64,000 bases of DNA from Candidatus Lokiarchaeota archaeon. Its GTDB lineage: Archaea; Asgardarchaeota; Thorarchaeia; Thorarchaeales; Thorarchaeaceae. The stretch spans positions 1-64,000 of the forward strand of contig WJIL01000009.1 of the NCBI GenBank assembly GCA_014730275.1. Direction: 5' to 3'. This document shows, piece by piece, positions 1 through 8,706 of the stretch (position 1 is its first letter; each line of letters begins with the position of its first letter). The translations under genes and the position numbers were made by a program. The notes beneath the pieces are model-generated. The model was not told the origin of the DNA and did no database searches. It saw only the letters and a list, made by a program, of their open reading frames with translations.

Positions 1-2235
1 GCTCAACAACGGCTCAAGTAGCAGCCCACCTCTAACTTTTAGGTTATTCTTGGGGAATTGAGTTTCAATCGTGATTTGTTTTTCCTGAGCAAGCGCCTGT
101 TTGCGTTTGGTCACGCCTTTAACCAATGAGTTGATAGGTATAGCTTGCAATTCTTCGGTTTTCATGTCTCGAAGTTCGCGAATCATGTCTATGACTCTCC
201 CCACCTCTTCTACAGCTTGTTTTGCTTTGTTTAGGAAGATTCGTTGTTTGTTGTCGATGTTGCCGGATTCTAGGAGTTCCAAGCTCGATTGGATTATCTG
301 GCTCTTGTTCGCTACTTCGTGACTCAATAATTGATGAAGAAGCTGCCTTCGTTTTCTTTCTTGCTGATGTTCCGGGACTTCTGTTGATGTTGCTACTAGG
401 CCCAACGGGTTTCCAACGTCATCACGTAGTATTTGAATACGGCTTCTCAGTAAGTGCTTTCTTCCTTTGTTGTCGTAGTTTAACACTTCCCCTTCCCATT
501 TGCCCTGACTTAATGCAGTTTCCAAGATGTTCTGCTGTATTCCCTGCATTCCGGTTCTGCCCACAAAAACCTCTACAGGCTTTCCAATCAGTTCGTTAGG
601 TGACATCGCAACCAAATTTGCGAATGCTTTATTCACATAGGTAATCTTTCCTGAAAGATCTACTGTGATGACCGTATCATCTATGGAATTCAGGATGTGG
701 CTTTGAAATTGTAGTTTATTCTCTGCATTCTTTCGCTCTGTAATCTCCCTTACAACCGAAATTATATCTTCCCCATTTTCGTGCTGGCTGATTCGGGAAG
801 AAAACCACCGCACTTTCCCATCGATTCTAAGGGGATAATCGAAGGTCTCTACCTCACCAGTTTCTCTAACTCGGTTCATACATTCGATATACTCGTTGGC
901 AACCTCAATGGGAAGGATATCATCGATCGCCTTGCCCATGAATTCGTCCGGAGGTGCAACAAGCTGAGATTTGTCTGAAACGTAATAGTCTACGTGAACG
1001 TTATTGTCATCATAGACGAAGATACTATCTTGCATGGAAGATACAATGGTGCGGTATTTTTCTTTGCTTCTTCTAAGACTGTCTCTTGCACGTTTTCGTT
1101 CGGTAATATCGTGCCCCGAACAAACAACGTATTTGACTTTGCCCTCCGAATCGAGCTTCGGCGTTTTCGTTATTGCAATTAGACGTTTCTCACCCTTGCT
1201 GTTACGGAGCCACTCTTCTGTGTGTATCTGCTTTCCGCTTTGGAAAACTCTCCGATTTCCAATCTTGCATATCTCGGCTTCTTTATCTGAAAGGAAATCA
1301 TCTAGTTTGCTATATTCAAGCTGTTCTTTGGGTACTCCGACAAAACGAGCATGGGCCTCGTTGACGGCCCCATATGTGTTGATGTCTTTGAGGTACCAGA
1401 TTTGAGTCGGGCTGCTGTTCAGAAGCAAATCTTGTTCCTCTGTTTTTCGTCTAAGTGCATTCTCGGCCTTCTTCTTATCAGTGATGTCCACATGCGTGCC
1501 TGAAATCCTGATTGGGTTGCCTTCATCATCCCACTCAACAACTTGCCCCCTGTCTCTTACCCAAATCCATTGACCATTCTTGTGTTTCATCCGAAGTTCG
1601 CATTCATAGATATCTCTCTCTCCAGCTAGATGCTCATGAAATACTCTATCTGATTTTTCCGCGTCGTCAGGATGACAAAGATTTCTCCATGTTTCTTTGA
1701 TGCTGGGTTGCAGTTCATCAAGGGAATATCCAAGCATTTTTGCATATTGTTCATTATACACACATTTTCCCGTATCCAAAAACCAGTCCCATAACCCCGC
1801 CCGTGCTCCCTTGAGCGCTAATTCGAGTCTTTCTTGACTTCGCTTCAAATCTTCTTCTGCTTGATGAAGATGTACCAGTTGAACTACGTCTTCCGCAAGC
1901 ATCTTGTATTGTGTTTCCACATCATGGCTCTTACGCAGATAACGGTCAGCTCCAAGATTCAGTGCTTTCATGGCAACTTCTTCGCGGCCTTTGCCTGTAA
2001 AGAGAATAAATGGGATATCTGATTTTTCGCGCAGTTTCTGCAGAAATTCCAGCCCATTTATGTTGGGCATAGCATAGTCAGATATGACCAAATCAAAGTC
2101 TTTCTGATTGAGAAGTTCCAAAGCCTCTTCTGCCGATTCTGCAGTTTCGATTTCTAGACGATCATCCTCTTTTTCCAAGTATTTCTTTGCAAGCCAAAGG
2201 ATGTCTCTGTCATCGTCTACATGTAAGACCTTCAT
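1..2235 (-). CDS. Hybrid response regulator / multi-PAS sensor histidine kinase (3' end outside window)
   Basis: Cytoplasmic sensory phosphotransfer protein with no membrane segment in the visible 745 residues; its C-terminal ATPase lies beyond the left edge. The ATG at 2235 opens a receiver domain (residues 1-120) with the acidic pocket D7-D9, phospho-acceptor D53, T80 and K102. Four PAS/PAC units follow (about 135-265, 270-390, 390-505, 510-630), each ending in a typical I/VTE/DRK linker. The dimerisation helix then carries an S-H-E-V motif with H639 as the likely phosphorylated histidine. An N-terminal receiver on a kinase usually means the protein takes phosphate from another kinase as well as signalling itself. 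The frame is open from start to edge. The conserved D, T, K and H residues make this a confident call; the signal sensed is unknown. Confidence 0.93.
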   Translation of the reverse strand, partial: MKVLHVDDDRDILWLAKKYLEKEDDRLEIETAESAEEALELLNQKDFDLVISDYAMPNINGLEFLQKLREKSDIPFILFTGKGREEVAMKALNLGADRYLRKSHDVETQYKMLAEDVVQLVHLHQAEEDLKRSQERLELALKGARAGLWDWFLDTGKCVYNEQYAKMLGYSLDELQPSIKETWRNLCHPDDAEKSDRVFHEHLAGERDIYECELRMKHKNGQWIWVRDRGQVVEWDDEGNPIRISGTHVDITDKKKAENALRRKTEEQDLLLNSSPTQIWYLKDINTYGAVNEAHARFVGVPKEQLEYSKLDDFLSDKEAEICKIGNRRVFQSGKQIHTEEWLRNSKGEKRLIAITKTPKLDSEGKVKYVVCSGHDITERKRARDSLRRSKEKYRTIVSSMQDSIFVYDDNNVHVDYYVSDKSQLVAPPDEFMGKAIDDILPIEVANEYIECMNRVRETGEVETFDYPLRIDGKVRWFSSRISQHENGEDIISVVREITERKNAENKLQFQSHILNSIDDTVITVDLSGKITYVNKAFANLVAMSPNELIGKPVEVFVGRTGMQGIQQNILETALSQGKWEGEVLNYDNKGRKHLLRSRIQILRDDVGNPLGLVATSTEVPEHQQERKRRQLLHQLLSHEVANKSQIIQSSLELLESGNIDNKQRIFLNKAKQAVEEVGRVIDMIRELRDMKTEELQAIPINSLVKGVTKRKQALAQEKQITIETQFPKNNLKVRGGLLLEPLLS

Positions 2236-2471
2236 GTGGTCACTTCCCCCGTACAGATTAGACATAGGTACCGACTGATGAGACTGAGAGAGTGTGTTAG
2301 TTCCCGTTATGCTGTCCTCATGTGTTCAATTTTTTCTGAATCTTTACACACTTCTTACACAACTTGTGCTGGGCGACCCCATCATGAATTCTAATATGAC
2401 TTTTGTGATGACGAATATGATAGATAGCTTTTCGGGATTCTTAGCTATATTATTTCGGCTCATTTTGCAGA

Positions 2472-2696
2472 CTAGAATCGATGTGTAACTGCGGTGGACG
2501 CAATTCCGTTGATGACTAGCAGAATTGGACAAGTTCTTTCGTCAGGAAAGCTGTTGTACAGAGGACAAGATCCCATATTTCTAGTTCGACAATACTCCTG
2601 CGAAGAATTATTGCACTCTTGATTACCGGCTGGATGACACACTTGCTGGATGCCCAGAAGAACACCGGGTATAGCTTTTCTGGTTAGATATCCCAC
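2472..2696 (-). CDS. Possible small cysteine-rich protein
   Basis: Putative 74-residue protein whose GTG start overlaps the end of the DapA-family gene by 13 nt, so translation could be coupled. Five cysteines and a histidine fall in a compact stretch (C20, H21, C28, C36, C43, C55, with a CPLY segment at 43-46), which resembles a small metal-binding protein. Against it: no good Shine-Dalgarno site just before the GTG, and the family is not recognised. If it is not real, 2236-2683 is a non-coding stretch in which I see only the promoter region of the upstream kinase. Confidence 0.35.
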   Translation of the reverse strand: MGYLTRKAIPGVLLGIQQVCHPAGNQECNNSSQEYCRTRNMGSCPLYNSFPDERTCPILLVINGIASTAVTHRF

Positions 2697-3583
2697 GCAG
2701 AGACGATTTCTCCAATCCGCTTCTTTTCTTTCTTGTTTAAACAGTGAATAGGTGGTCTACAATCCCCACCTTGGAGGCCAAAATGATCCATTGCCGCCTT
2801 TACCGCAGGAACATTGTTGGCTTTCCCTCTGCTTTCCCTAAAATTCTCGAATGGGGTTATTTTTTCGACAATGTTCATGGTCTTCTTGGAGTCGTTACCC
2901 GCCAGAGCATCGTAAAGAGCAAGTGAAATTCTTGGAGCGAAATTGCCCAGCCCTGTAGTAAATCCAGTGGCTCCGGCATAGAAATAGAAGGGCGCAAATC
3001 TCTCGGCGGTTCCACATGACCATATGAATGAATTACCATGCCTGAAAACAGTTCGCGAGAAATCAACAATCCGTCCATAAGCGTATTTGACTCCAACTAT
3101 GTTGTCTCTGCCTGCAAGTTTCTCAAGAACATCATCAGTCATCAAGGGGCCTTTCTTGTAGAGGACCACGCCGATTGGAGCGGCTGCCTTTGCAATTTCA
3201 CGAATGTAGTTCAGCATTCCCTCCTCTGACTTGAAAACATGTTGAGGGTACATGATCATAACTGCATCAGCACCACTTTCTGCTGCATACTCAGCTTGTT
3301 CCTTTGCTGTGGTGATGGAACCTCCTACGCCTGGCATCACTACCGCTTCGCCTTCAGCCGTATTCAGTGTTGTCTCCACAACTTCAAACCATTCTTTCTG
3401 TGAAAGCGAGTAGAATTCACCTGTGTTGCCACATGGCAGAAGGAGTTTAGCTCCCCTATCTATGAGGTATTCAAGGTTGCCATTAATTGCATCGGTATGT
3501 ATGCGTTCCAGGTTTGTTGAGAATGGTGTTGCCGTTGTGAAGGCTACCCCGTGCAATGCTTCTTCTATCCTTTTTGTCTGCAA
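2684..3583 (-). CDS. DapA/N-acetylneuraminate lyase family aldolase or dehydratase
   Basis: Class I (Schiff-base) lyase of the DHDPS/NAL superfamily, a cytosolic TIM barrel. Visible marks are G-N-T-G-E near the N-terminus (the carbonyl-binding turn, with N for the first T), the Tyr in V-L-Y-K-K, and the Schiff-base Lys in V-G-V-K-Y (about K166), close to its usual place. The C-terminus departs from true DapA, so a 2-keto-3-deoxy sugar acid lyase or 5-dehydro-4-deoxyglucarate dehydratase is as likely as lysine biosynthesis. KDG kinase and KDPG aldolase elsewhere in the window support a sugar-acid role (inference). The frame is open back to a TTG at 3619, but the TATA box at 3635-3645 puts the transcript start near 3614, so I prefer the TTG at 3583. 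It lies 60 nt after the C45-type hydrolase. Confidence 0.85.
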   Translation of the reverse strand: MQTKRIEEALHGVAFTTATPFSTNLERIHTDAINGNLEYLIDRGAKLLLPCGNTGEFYSLSQKEWFEVVETTLNTAEGEAVVMPGVGGSITTAKEQAEYAAESGADAVMIMYPQHVFKSEEGMLNYIREIAKAAAPIGVVLYKKGPLMTDDVLEKLAGRDNIVGVKYAYGRIVDFSRTVFRHGNSFIWSCGTAERFAPFYFYAGATGFTTGLGNFAPRISLALYDALAGNDSKKTMNIVEKITPFENFRESRGKANNVPAVKAAMDHFGLQGGDCRPPIHCLNKKEKKRIGEIVSAWDI

Positions 3584-3634
3584 AGTATTCAGGCCGCCAA
3601 TTATTTTGATTATGTACAAGAACTAAACGCCCTT

Positions 3635-3645
3635 CATATATAACC
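3635..3645 (-). promoter_or_regulatory. TATA box of the DapA-family gene
   Basis: On the minus strand this reads GGTTATATATG, a good archaeal TATA element. With normal spacing of about 26 nt, transcription would begin near 3614, inside the longest open frame. That argues for the internal start at 3583 and for transcription independent of the upstream C45-type gene. Confidence 0.55.
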
Positions 3646-3679
3646 AGCTTCGGTGGTTTTCGAAGAGGGGGGTACCACA

Positions 3680-4528
3680 TCATTTGGGATATGTAGCGGC
3701 CAGCTTTCTTTTGTCTTCTTCAGAACTGTTGAAATCAATATGCAGCCTCCTATAGGTGGTTACACACGGATTCCCTGGAGCTACATGAAAGGTGATCTCG
3801 GGAAACGAATTATCTCCGTAGAACACATCAAAAACGTAGCTATAGACAGTTTTCCCCAAGACGGCCTTCCCAAGATTATCCCCATCTGAATGCCTACATA
3901 TGGAATCGAATCCTCTACCCTCACTATGTGAGCTTAGAATCTCTGTTACGTCTACAACCGTTCGAGCAGCGGCTAGTTCTCTTTCTGCTTTCTGACGACG
4001 ACGTCTACTTGTCCAAACTGGACCACCCGTTCCTGTTCTTTCTGCACGAGCCGCTTTCAAATCATCGATTGTGTTCAAGAGAACATGATGATTTGTGCGA
4101 ACAACATAATCATCTGCCCTCTCTAGCTTACATTGATCATTCGAAATCTCGATGGCGGCTACACTCCTGGAATCGCCTAAGACCAGATTACACCACTGAT
4201 ACGCTATACCCGAGGAAGTCTTGTCTTCAACTATCTGATAGGCTGAATCGATGTCATCAGCCACTTGAATGATGTTTTCGAGAAGATGGTCATACGGTCG
4301 GTCTTCCGTTGCAAGCACCGTTGCGCTACAACCAGCGAGTCCATGTCTGTTGATTCCAATGGAAACACCTGCTCTCTCACCGGAGCCTATGACGACTCCG
4401 CTGACGGCAAACATCTGATTATTGAAGACCAGATTGTCTACATGATTCTTGTTGAGCAAGTCTTTGTTCTTGAACATGAGTAACCTTGGACCTAAACTAG
4501 CCGCTCCTATGGTGCATCCAGCTGTCAT
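3680..4528 (-). CDS. C45-family Ntn hydrolase (acyl-CoA:6-APA acyltransferase-like)
   Basis: Amide-bond hydrolase or acyltransferase of the N-terminal-nucleophile class. The M-T-A-G-C-T opening puts C5 as the candidate nucleophile, which would become N-terminal after a four-residue propeptide is removed. Other family marks are R-T-N-H-H in the middle, a G-R-G-F-D-S-I-C-R-H segment and the late V-T-T-Y-R. At 282 residues it is shorter than fungal isopenicillin-N acyltransferase (about 357) but within range of prokaryotic relatives. No signal peptide. It is divergent from the amidohydrolase at 4636 and precedes the DapA-family gene. Substrate unknown; the neighbourhood suggests scavenging of N-acyl or peptide-like compounds (inference). 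Confidence 0.8.
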   Translation of the reverse strand: MTAGCTIGAASLGPRLLMFKNKDLLNKNHVDNLVFNNQMFAVSGVVIGSGERAGVSIGINRHGLAGCSATVLATEDRPYDHLLENIIQVADDIDSAYQIVEDKTSSGIAYQWCNLVLGDSRSVAAIEISNDQCKLERADDYVVRTNHHVLLNTIDDLKAARAERTGTGGPVWTSRRRRQKAERELAAARTVVDVTEILSSHSEGRGFDSICRHSDGDNLGKAVLGKTVYSYVFDVFYGDNSFPEITFHVAPGNPCVTTYRRLHIDFNSSEEDKRKLAATYPK

Positions 4529-4635
4529 GCTCGTATAGTTGTACTAAACTGATTTGAAGATGTTGTCTCGTTTCATGTGTGCGATAAGAAGACTTTTGTC
4601 TTACAAGATAATACGCTCAAACTGGAGGCATACTC

Positions 4636-5832
4636 TTGAAGGCTTTGGTTAATGGTACGGTTCTATGTCCTGTGAACGGACAGATAGAGAACGCTACAGT
4701 TTTGTTTGAAAAAGGTAAGATCCTCGAAGTTGGTGCAGATGTAGATGTACCGGATAGTGCAGATGTTGTTGATGTCAAAGGGAAATACATCCTACCCGGC
4801 TTTGTTGAAGCTCACGCCCATCAGGGTCTCTTCGATGGCAGTATTGGGTGGGCTGGAGCGGATGGAAACGAAGCAACTGATCCCGTAACACCTGAAGTGC
4901 GTGGTATCGATTCTTTCAACCCCGATGAACCTAGTATAGCTGAAGTTCCGAAAGGTGGTGTGACCTGCGTGAACACTGGCCCAGGATCGGCCAATGTTGT
5001 ATCTGGCGAGGCTTTTGTGTTCAAACCTACTGGTGACGCTGTTGTTGATGATATGGTCATTATGGCTCCATCAGGCTTGAAGATTGCTACAGGTGAGAAT
5101 CCAAAGGGAGCCCATGGCAAACAGCATGACCGAATGCCTTCAACACGAATGGGGGTAGCTGCGTTGCTTCGAAAAACATTTACTGAGGCACGCAATTACA
5201 TGGATGAATGGAAAGCGTACGGCGAGAAAAGGAAAGAAGCTAAGGAGAAAGGAGAAGCTCTGCCAAAACCCCCTAATCGTGATTTGGGCAAAGAGACCCT
5301 CGTCAAGGTACTAAAACGAGAGATTCCGTTACATGCGCATGCACATAGAGCAGATGATATCGCTACGGTGGTGCGTGTGGCCAAAGAATTCAATCTCAGA
5401 GTTATGATTATTCATTGTACTGAAGGCCACAAAATAGCGGATTTCCTTGCCGAAAATGATGTTCCTGCTGTAGTAGGCCCGACAATGTTCTGGGTGAGTA
5501 AGCCCGAAACAAGAGAACGAGGTTTTGAGACGGCGGTGAAGCTGAACGAAGCAGGAGTCAAAGTAGCTTTGCAAACGGACTCACTTACTCCCATGAATTT
5601 CTTCCCACTACTACCAATGCATGTCATAAAGAAAGGCATGAGTAGAGAGGACGCACTTCGTTGTGTGACTATGAATCCGGCAGAGATGCTTGGTATTGAT
5701 GATCGTGTAGGATCACTCGAAGCTGGGAAGGATGCTGACATGGTTGTGTGGTCTGGTCATCCCTTTGAATTCTATAATGAAGTCGAAAAGGTTTTCATCA
5801 ACGGTGAGGAAATGGAGCTGGAAAGCGACTGA
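4636..5832 (+). CDS. Metal-dependent amidohydrolase (imidazolonepropionase-like)
   Basis: Cytosolic amidohydrolase-superfamily enzyme hydrolysing C-N bonds. An N-terminal beta-sandwich ends in LPGFVEAHAH, the H-x-H metal ligands. Further metal or catalytic residues are in H-A-H-A-H-R (about 240), I-I-H-C-T-E-G-H and the Q-T-D-S aspartate near 317. The C-terminus has the usual G-S-L-E-x-G-K-D-A-D segment that closes the sandwich. At 398 residues the length is normal. The start is TTG at 4636, preceded by GGAGG at 4624-4628; no ATG in frame keeps the N-terminal strand. It is divergent from the C45-type gene, possibly with a shared regulatory region at 4529-4635. Imidazolonepropionase or prolidase-like activity are both possible. 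Confidence 0.9.
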   Translation: MKALVNGTVLCPVNGQIENATVLFEKGKILEVGADVDVPDSADVVDVKGKYILPGFVEAHAHQGLFDGSIGWAGADGNEATDPVTPEVRGIDSFNPDEPSIAEVPKGGVTCVNTGPGSANVVSGEAFVFKPTGDAVVDDMVIMAPSGLKIATGENPKGAHGKQHDRMPSTRMGVAALLRKTFTEARNYMDEWKAYGEKRKEAKEKGEALPKPPNRDLGKETLVKVLKREIPLHAHAHRADDIATVVRVAKEFNLRVMIIHCTEGHKIADFLAENDVPAVVGPTMFWVSKPETRERGFETAVKLNEAGVKVALQTDSLTPMNFFPLLPMHVIKKGMSREDALRCVTMNPAEMLGIDDRVGSLEAGKDADMVVWSGHPFEFYNEVEKVFINGEEMELESD

Positions 5833-6329
5833 CAGAATTGTTGCTTGACTTTTGCCTGTTCAGGATAATGAATCGCTGAACGGTCTTGAGTATCACTTCC
5901 CAAATGGCTTCCAATATACTCAGCAAGGACAATGCGTCCAATTGCATATGTATTCCTGATGAGAAGTGATACTATCTCATTGTAGATTGCGATGAAGAAC
6001 AGCGCTAGGGTGCCGCGCACTACCAATAGTAAAGTGACTTGTATCCTCTATATTTTGCTATTAAAAAAGCCAGCCGCAATTGTCAGTTGTTCCTGCACTT
6101 TGTACCCAGTAACCAATGAAGCTACTACCGAAGTAAGGAACAGAATAAGTAATACTCTGCTATTCACATTCTGCAGTTGAAAGAGTACCCACGAAATAAT
6201 CCAGAGAATCACATTGAACCACGCGTATCTCGCCAAAGCACTATCCTCACAGAAGATTTGTTTGTATTTGTGATGGAGAAAGGCTCCATATTCTTCAAGG
6301 AGATTGGAATTGTCATAAGCATTGAGAGC
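5833..6329 (-). pseudogene. Remnant of a small polytopic membrane protein gene
   Basis: One minus-strand frame stays protein-like from 6329 down to the end of the amidohydrolase gene. It has a hydrophilic N-terminal stretch, two hydrophobic helices around 6230-6090 and two more around 6030-5950, but it is interrupted by TAG at 6048-6050 and closed upstream by TAA at 6330-6332 with no usable start codon. The hydropathy on both sides of the TAG in the same frame suggests a four-helix protein that has lost its start and gained a nonsense codon. Pyrrolysine readthrough of the TAG is possible but would not explain the missing start. No other gene is seen between 5833 and 6370. Confidence 0.4.
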
Positions 6330-6370
6330 TTAGATAATTACTGCATCGTTACTAGGCCAAGGCTTAAGTG

Positions 6371-6399
6371 TGTGTTACTATTTCTCAAAATGTAACACA
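6371..6399. promoter_or_regulatory. Palindromic operator-like site at the start of the HemN-like gene
   Basis: TGTGTTAC at 6371-6378 is matched exactly by GTAACACA at 6392-6399, with 13 nt between. The second arm touches the ATG at 6400. The geometry, with two 8-bp arms and centres two helical turns apart, fits a dimeric DNA-binding repressor. A bound protein would block transcript start or early elongation. No close copy was seen elsewhere in the window. Confidence 0.5.
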
Positions 6400-7635
6400 A
6401 TGATGGCCTCAATAGCTCAACGGATGATTTCAAAGAACCTTTCGAAGGTCAAATTTGAATTCGGGGAAATTAACTGGGATACTCTTCGAACAGATGAATT
6501 TGGAGTGTATGTACATGTACCGTTTTGCACCAGACTCTGCGCGTTTTGCCCCTTTTACAAAGTGCTCTATGACGAAGACCTAAAGGATTCATACCTGGAC
6601 GCTCTAAAGAAGGAGATAGAGTCACGACCCCTAGATGGAAAAATGAGATGGCTGTATATGGGTGGCGGCACACCAAATCTACTGAGTGTGGATGAAATCG
6701 GTAGCATTCTGTCGGTCATTTCCGATCGCGTTGAACTACAAGATATTGGCATGGAGGGAAATCCCAACAGATTTACTGGTGATTACATTCGAAAACTAAG
6801 TAGGCTTGGTTTTGGAAAAATCAGTACTGGTGTTGAATCTCTTAGTGCTGAAGCGCTAAAACGAGTGAATCGTGAGAAAACCAGTCCATCGCTGGTTCGG
6901 AGAATTGTTGAAACTGCAAACGAAGAAGATATCAAAACCAATGTCGACTTAATGACAGGTCTACCGGGTCAATCGGTGGAAAGCTTCCTTAGGGATGTCG
7001 ATATTCTTGGAAGAATTGGCCCGAGTCAAATCACTATCTACCCATTTTTGGCAATACCCGGTGTCAGGATTGAACCATCTTTGTCATCAGAGCGTATGTT
7101 TGCGGTAATCGAGGAGTCTGGGCAGATTTTGGAAGAATACGGCTATAAGAGAGACAGCATCTGGATTTTCGCTCAGACTAGTGAAATCTATGATTCTTCA
7201 GGTGATGAGCTAGTAAATGACTATCTGGGTTTTGGTCCTGCCGCATTCAATACAATTGGTCAAACGCAAGCTGTGAATCCGCCACTGGAGCTCTACCTTG
7301 ACATGATAAAGGAAGATAGCCACCTAGCTCTTACCAAGCAAGTTGACAAAGCCTCTGAGAACTGGAGGAAACTGGCTCATGAACTTTATGGGTTGAGTGT
7401 TGATGAGAAAGTTGTAACAGAGCTGCCTTTTGGTGCAAGATTCATGTACCGCATTTTGAATTTGACAGGAAATGTACACGATGGCAAAGTGACGAAGAAA
7501 GGATTGAGATTTGTGCATGGGGTTACCAAATCGGTTGTTGAAAGCCTACCGTTTCCTATAGGGAATAAAGCTGCAATTGAGAATGTGTCTGAATTCATGA
7601 CAGCTTTGGAAAACAGCGGTACAATTACTCAATAA
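6400..7635 (+). CDS. HemN/HemW-like radical SAM protein
   Basis: Cytosolic radical SAM enzyme related to oxygen-independent coproporphyrinogen III oxidase and HemW. The 4Fe-4S motif C-x3-C-x2-C is at C43, C47, C50, preceded by Y-V-H-V-P-F as in HemN-type proteins. The SAM-binding G-G-G-T-P is near residue 88, a V-E-S motif follows near 140, and the D-L-M-T-G-L-P-G-Q segment is near 185. A C-terminal HemN-like domain follows. The residue after the last cluster cysteine is proline, unlike typical HemN. True coproporphyrinogen oxidation, heme insertion or another anaerobic tetrapyrrole reaction are all possible. The start is ATG 6400 or 6403, at the edge of the palindrome; the frame extends to 6370 but that would put the palindrome inside the gene. 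Confidence 0.88.
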   Translation: MMASIAQRMISKNLSKVKFEFGEINWDTLRTDEFGVYVHVPFCTRLCAFCPFYKVLYDEDLKDSYLDALKKEIESRPLDGKMRWLYMGGGTPNLLSVDEIGSILSVISDRVELQDIGMEGNPNRFTGDYIRKLSRLGFGKISTGVESLSAEALKRVNREKTSPSLVRRIVETANEEDIKTNVDLMTGLPGQSVESFLRDVDILGRIGPSQITIYPFLAIPGVRIEPSLSSERMFAVIEESGQILEEYGYKRDSIWIFAQTSEIYDSSGDELVNDYLGFGPAAFNTIGQTQAVNPPLELYLDMIKEDSHLALTKQVDKASENWRKLAHELYGLSVDEKVVTELPFGARFMYRILNLTGNVHDGKVTKKGLRFVHGVTKSVVESLPFPIGNKAAIENVSEFMTALENSGTITQ

Positions 7636-7728
7636 ATCCTCCTTTCAAATCCATGGTTCTTGAGCAGATTACATAATACTGAGGGCTCCTCCAATCAAAC
7701 CGGAGAAGTGGTGTACCCTCTATCCTAT

Positions 7729-8583
7729 TCAGATGCTTCTAATCGCACTTCCAAGACCGTCTCGTTCAACACGAGATTTCGTGTCAATCCCTTCGATTTC
7801 AGCAATATCAAGTAGGGTGGATAGAAGCGAGAAGTCGATGGCGACCTCATGTGCCAATTCTCTATCTTTCATCTTCTGTTCGGAGGATTTCAGGATATCA
7901 ACTAATCTTCTGTACGAAAAGAAGAGTTTGCTCAGCTCATATTTGAGTTGAAAGAAGGAATTCTCTCTTGAAAGAGCATCTTTCACAATTTTCTCAAAAT
8001 GCTTGGAATCTACCTCGACACTTTCTTTTACAGGTCTAGTCATCTGTAAATCGAAAATGAAGGCGTCTTGCTTCTTTATTGACGCAAGAGAATCATGATC
8101 AATCACGCTGACAAGTTCAGCAAGCTGGCTCTGTTCTGTCAGGAGATTGACGAGATTGGATTTTACTAACCTGCCCATTGCTTTATCATCGTGAATCAAG
8201 TAGACTGGTTTCTCTATCATAATATGAACTATCAAATGAGAGAAATTTACAATTGCTTTCTTCTTTTGCTTTCCGAAGAAGTCAACCAGGATATGAAGGC
8301 TAAAGTCACCCTCCATTTCATCCCAGACATCAGCTTCGGACTCATCTACGGCTGAGACTTGTGGTGTGTCTTTTATCTGAATTGCAGTTGGATATTCTAT
8401 ACCCCGCACTCGCAACTCCTTATCGATGTATGCTAGAAGAGCATGTTGTGGTGAGCCATGAACTGATAGAACTGCCACGAGTCCACTTTCTGCTTCTTTG
8501 ATCTCCTGCTGTGATATGTTCAGTCTGACATTTTCCTTGCATTGTTTGCAGAATGCGTAGACCTCGTTCTCAGTTTCTGACAT
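7729..8583 (-). CDS. Zinc-ribbon protein of GTPase module A
   Basis: Uncharacterised 284-residue soluble protein. The N-terminus has a C-x2-C pair (C12, C15) and then a short beta-rich domain with a V-H-G-S-P-Q-H segment and an I-D-K-x-L-R-V-R-G strand. The same arrangement occurs in the protein at 43596, which is also in a GTPase cluster. The middle (about 120-190) looks alpha/beta, and the last 90 residues are helical and charged, possibly coiled coil. It is the last gene of a minus-strand group of GTPase, seven-helix membrane protein and this gene, all facing the same way. It may act as an adaptor or regulator for the GTPase, inferred from context only. Confidence 0.85.
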   Translation of the reverse strand: MSETENEVYAFCKQCKENVRLNISQQEIKEAESGLVAVLSVHGSPQHALLAYIDKELRVRGIEYPTAIQIKDTPQVSAVDESEADVWDEMEGDFSLHILVDFFGKQKKKAIVNFSHLIVHIMIEKPVYLIHDDKAMGRLVKSNLVNLLTEQSQLAELVSVIDHDSLASIKKQDAFIFDLQMTRPVKESVEVDSKHFEKIVKDALSRENSFFQLKYELSKLFFSYRRLVDILKSSEQKMKDRELAHEVAIDFSLLSTLLDIAEIEGIDTKSRVERDGLGSAIRSI

Positions 8584-8668
8584 CGGAAAAAGACCGTCCG
8601 TTCGTAGTATCTGTTATGTATAGAGTCGTCAGTCCTAATAATGCTGTCTAGCTTCTATTAGGAGAATA

Positions 8669-8696
8669 CTTGGTTACCTTTGAATGGGTAACCAAG
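8669..8696 (-). terminator. Perfect hairpin after the membrane protein gene
   Basis: CTTGGTTACC (8669-8678) and GGTAACCAAG (8687-8696) are a perfect 10-bp inverted repeat with an 8-nt loop, starting 11 nt past the stop codon of the minus-strand gene at 8707. No T-run follows in the direction of transcription, so it may be a processing or stability hairpin, or a protein-binding palindrome before the gene at 7729. Confidence 0.4.
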
Positions 8697-8706
8697 CAAC
8701 TTGTTC

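Noticed and set aside
101-1405. Several plus-strand frames of 60-125 codons at the left edge
   Set aside because: They lie opposite a continuous REC-PAS kinase frame with clear motifs and are shadows of it.
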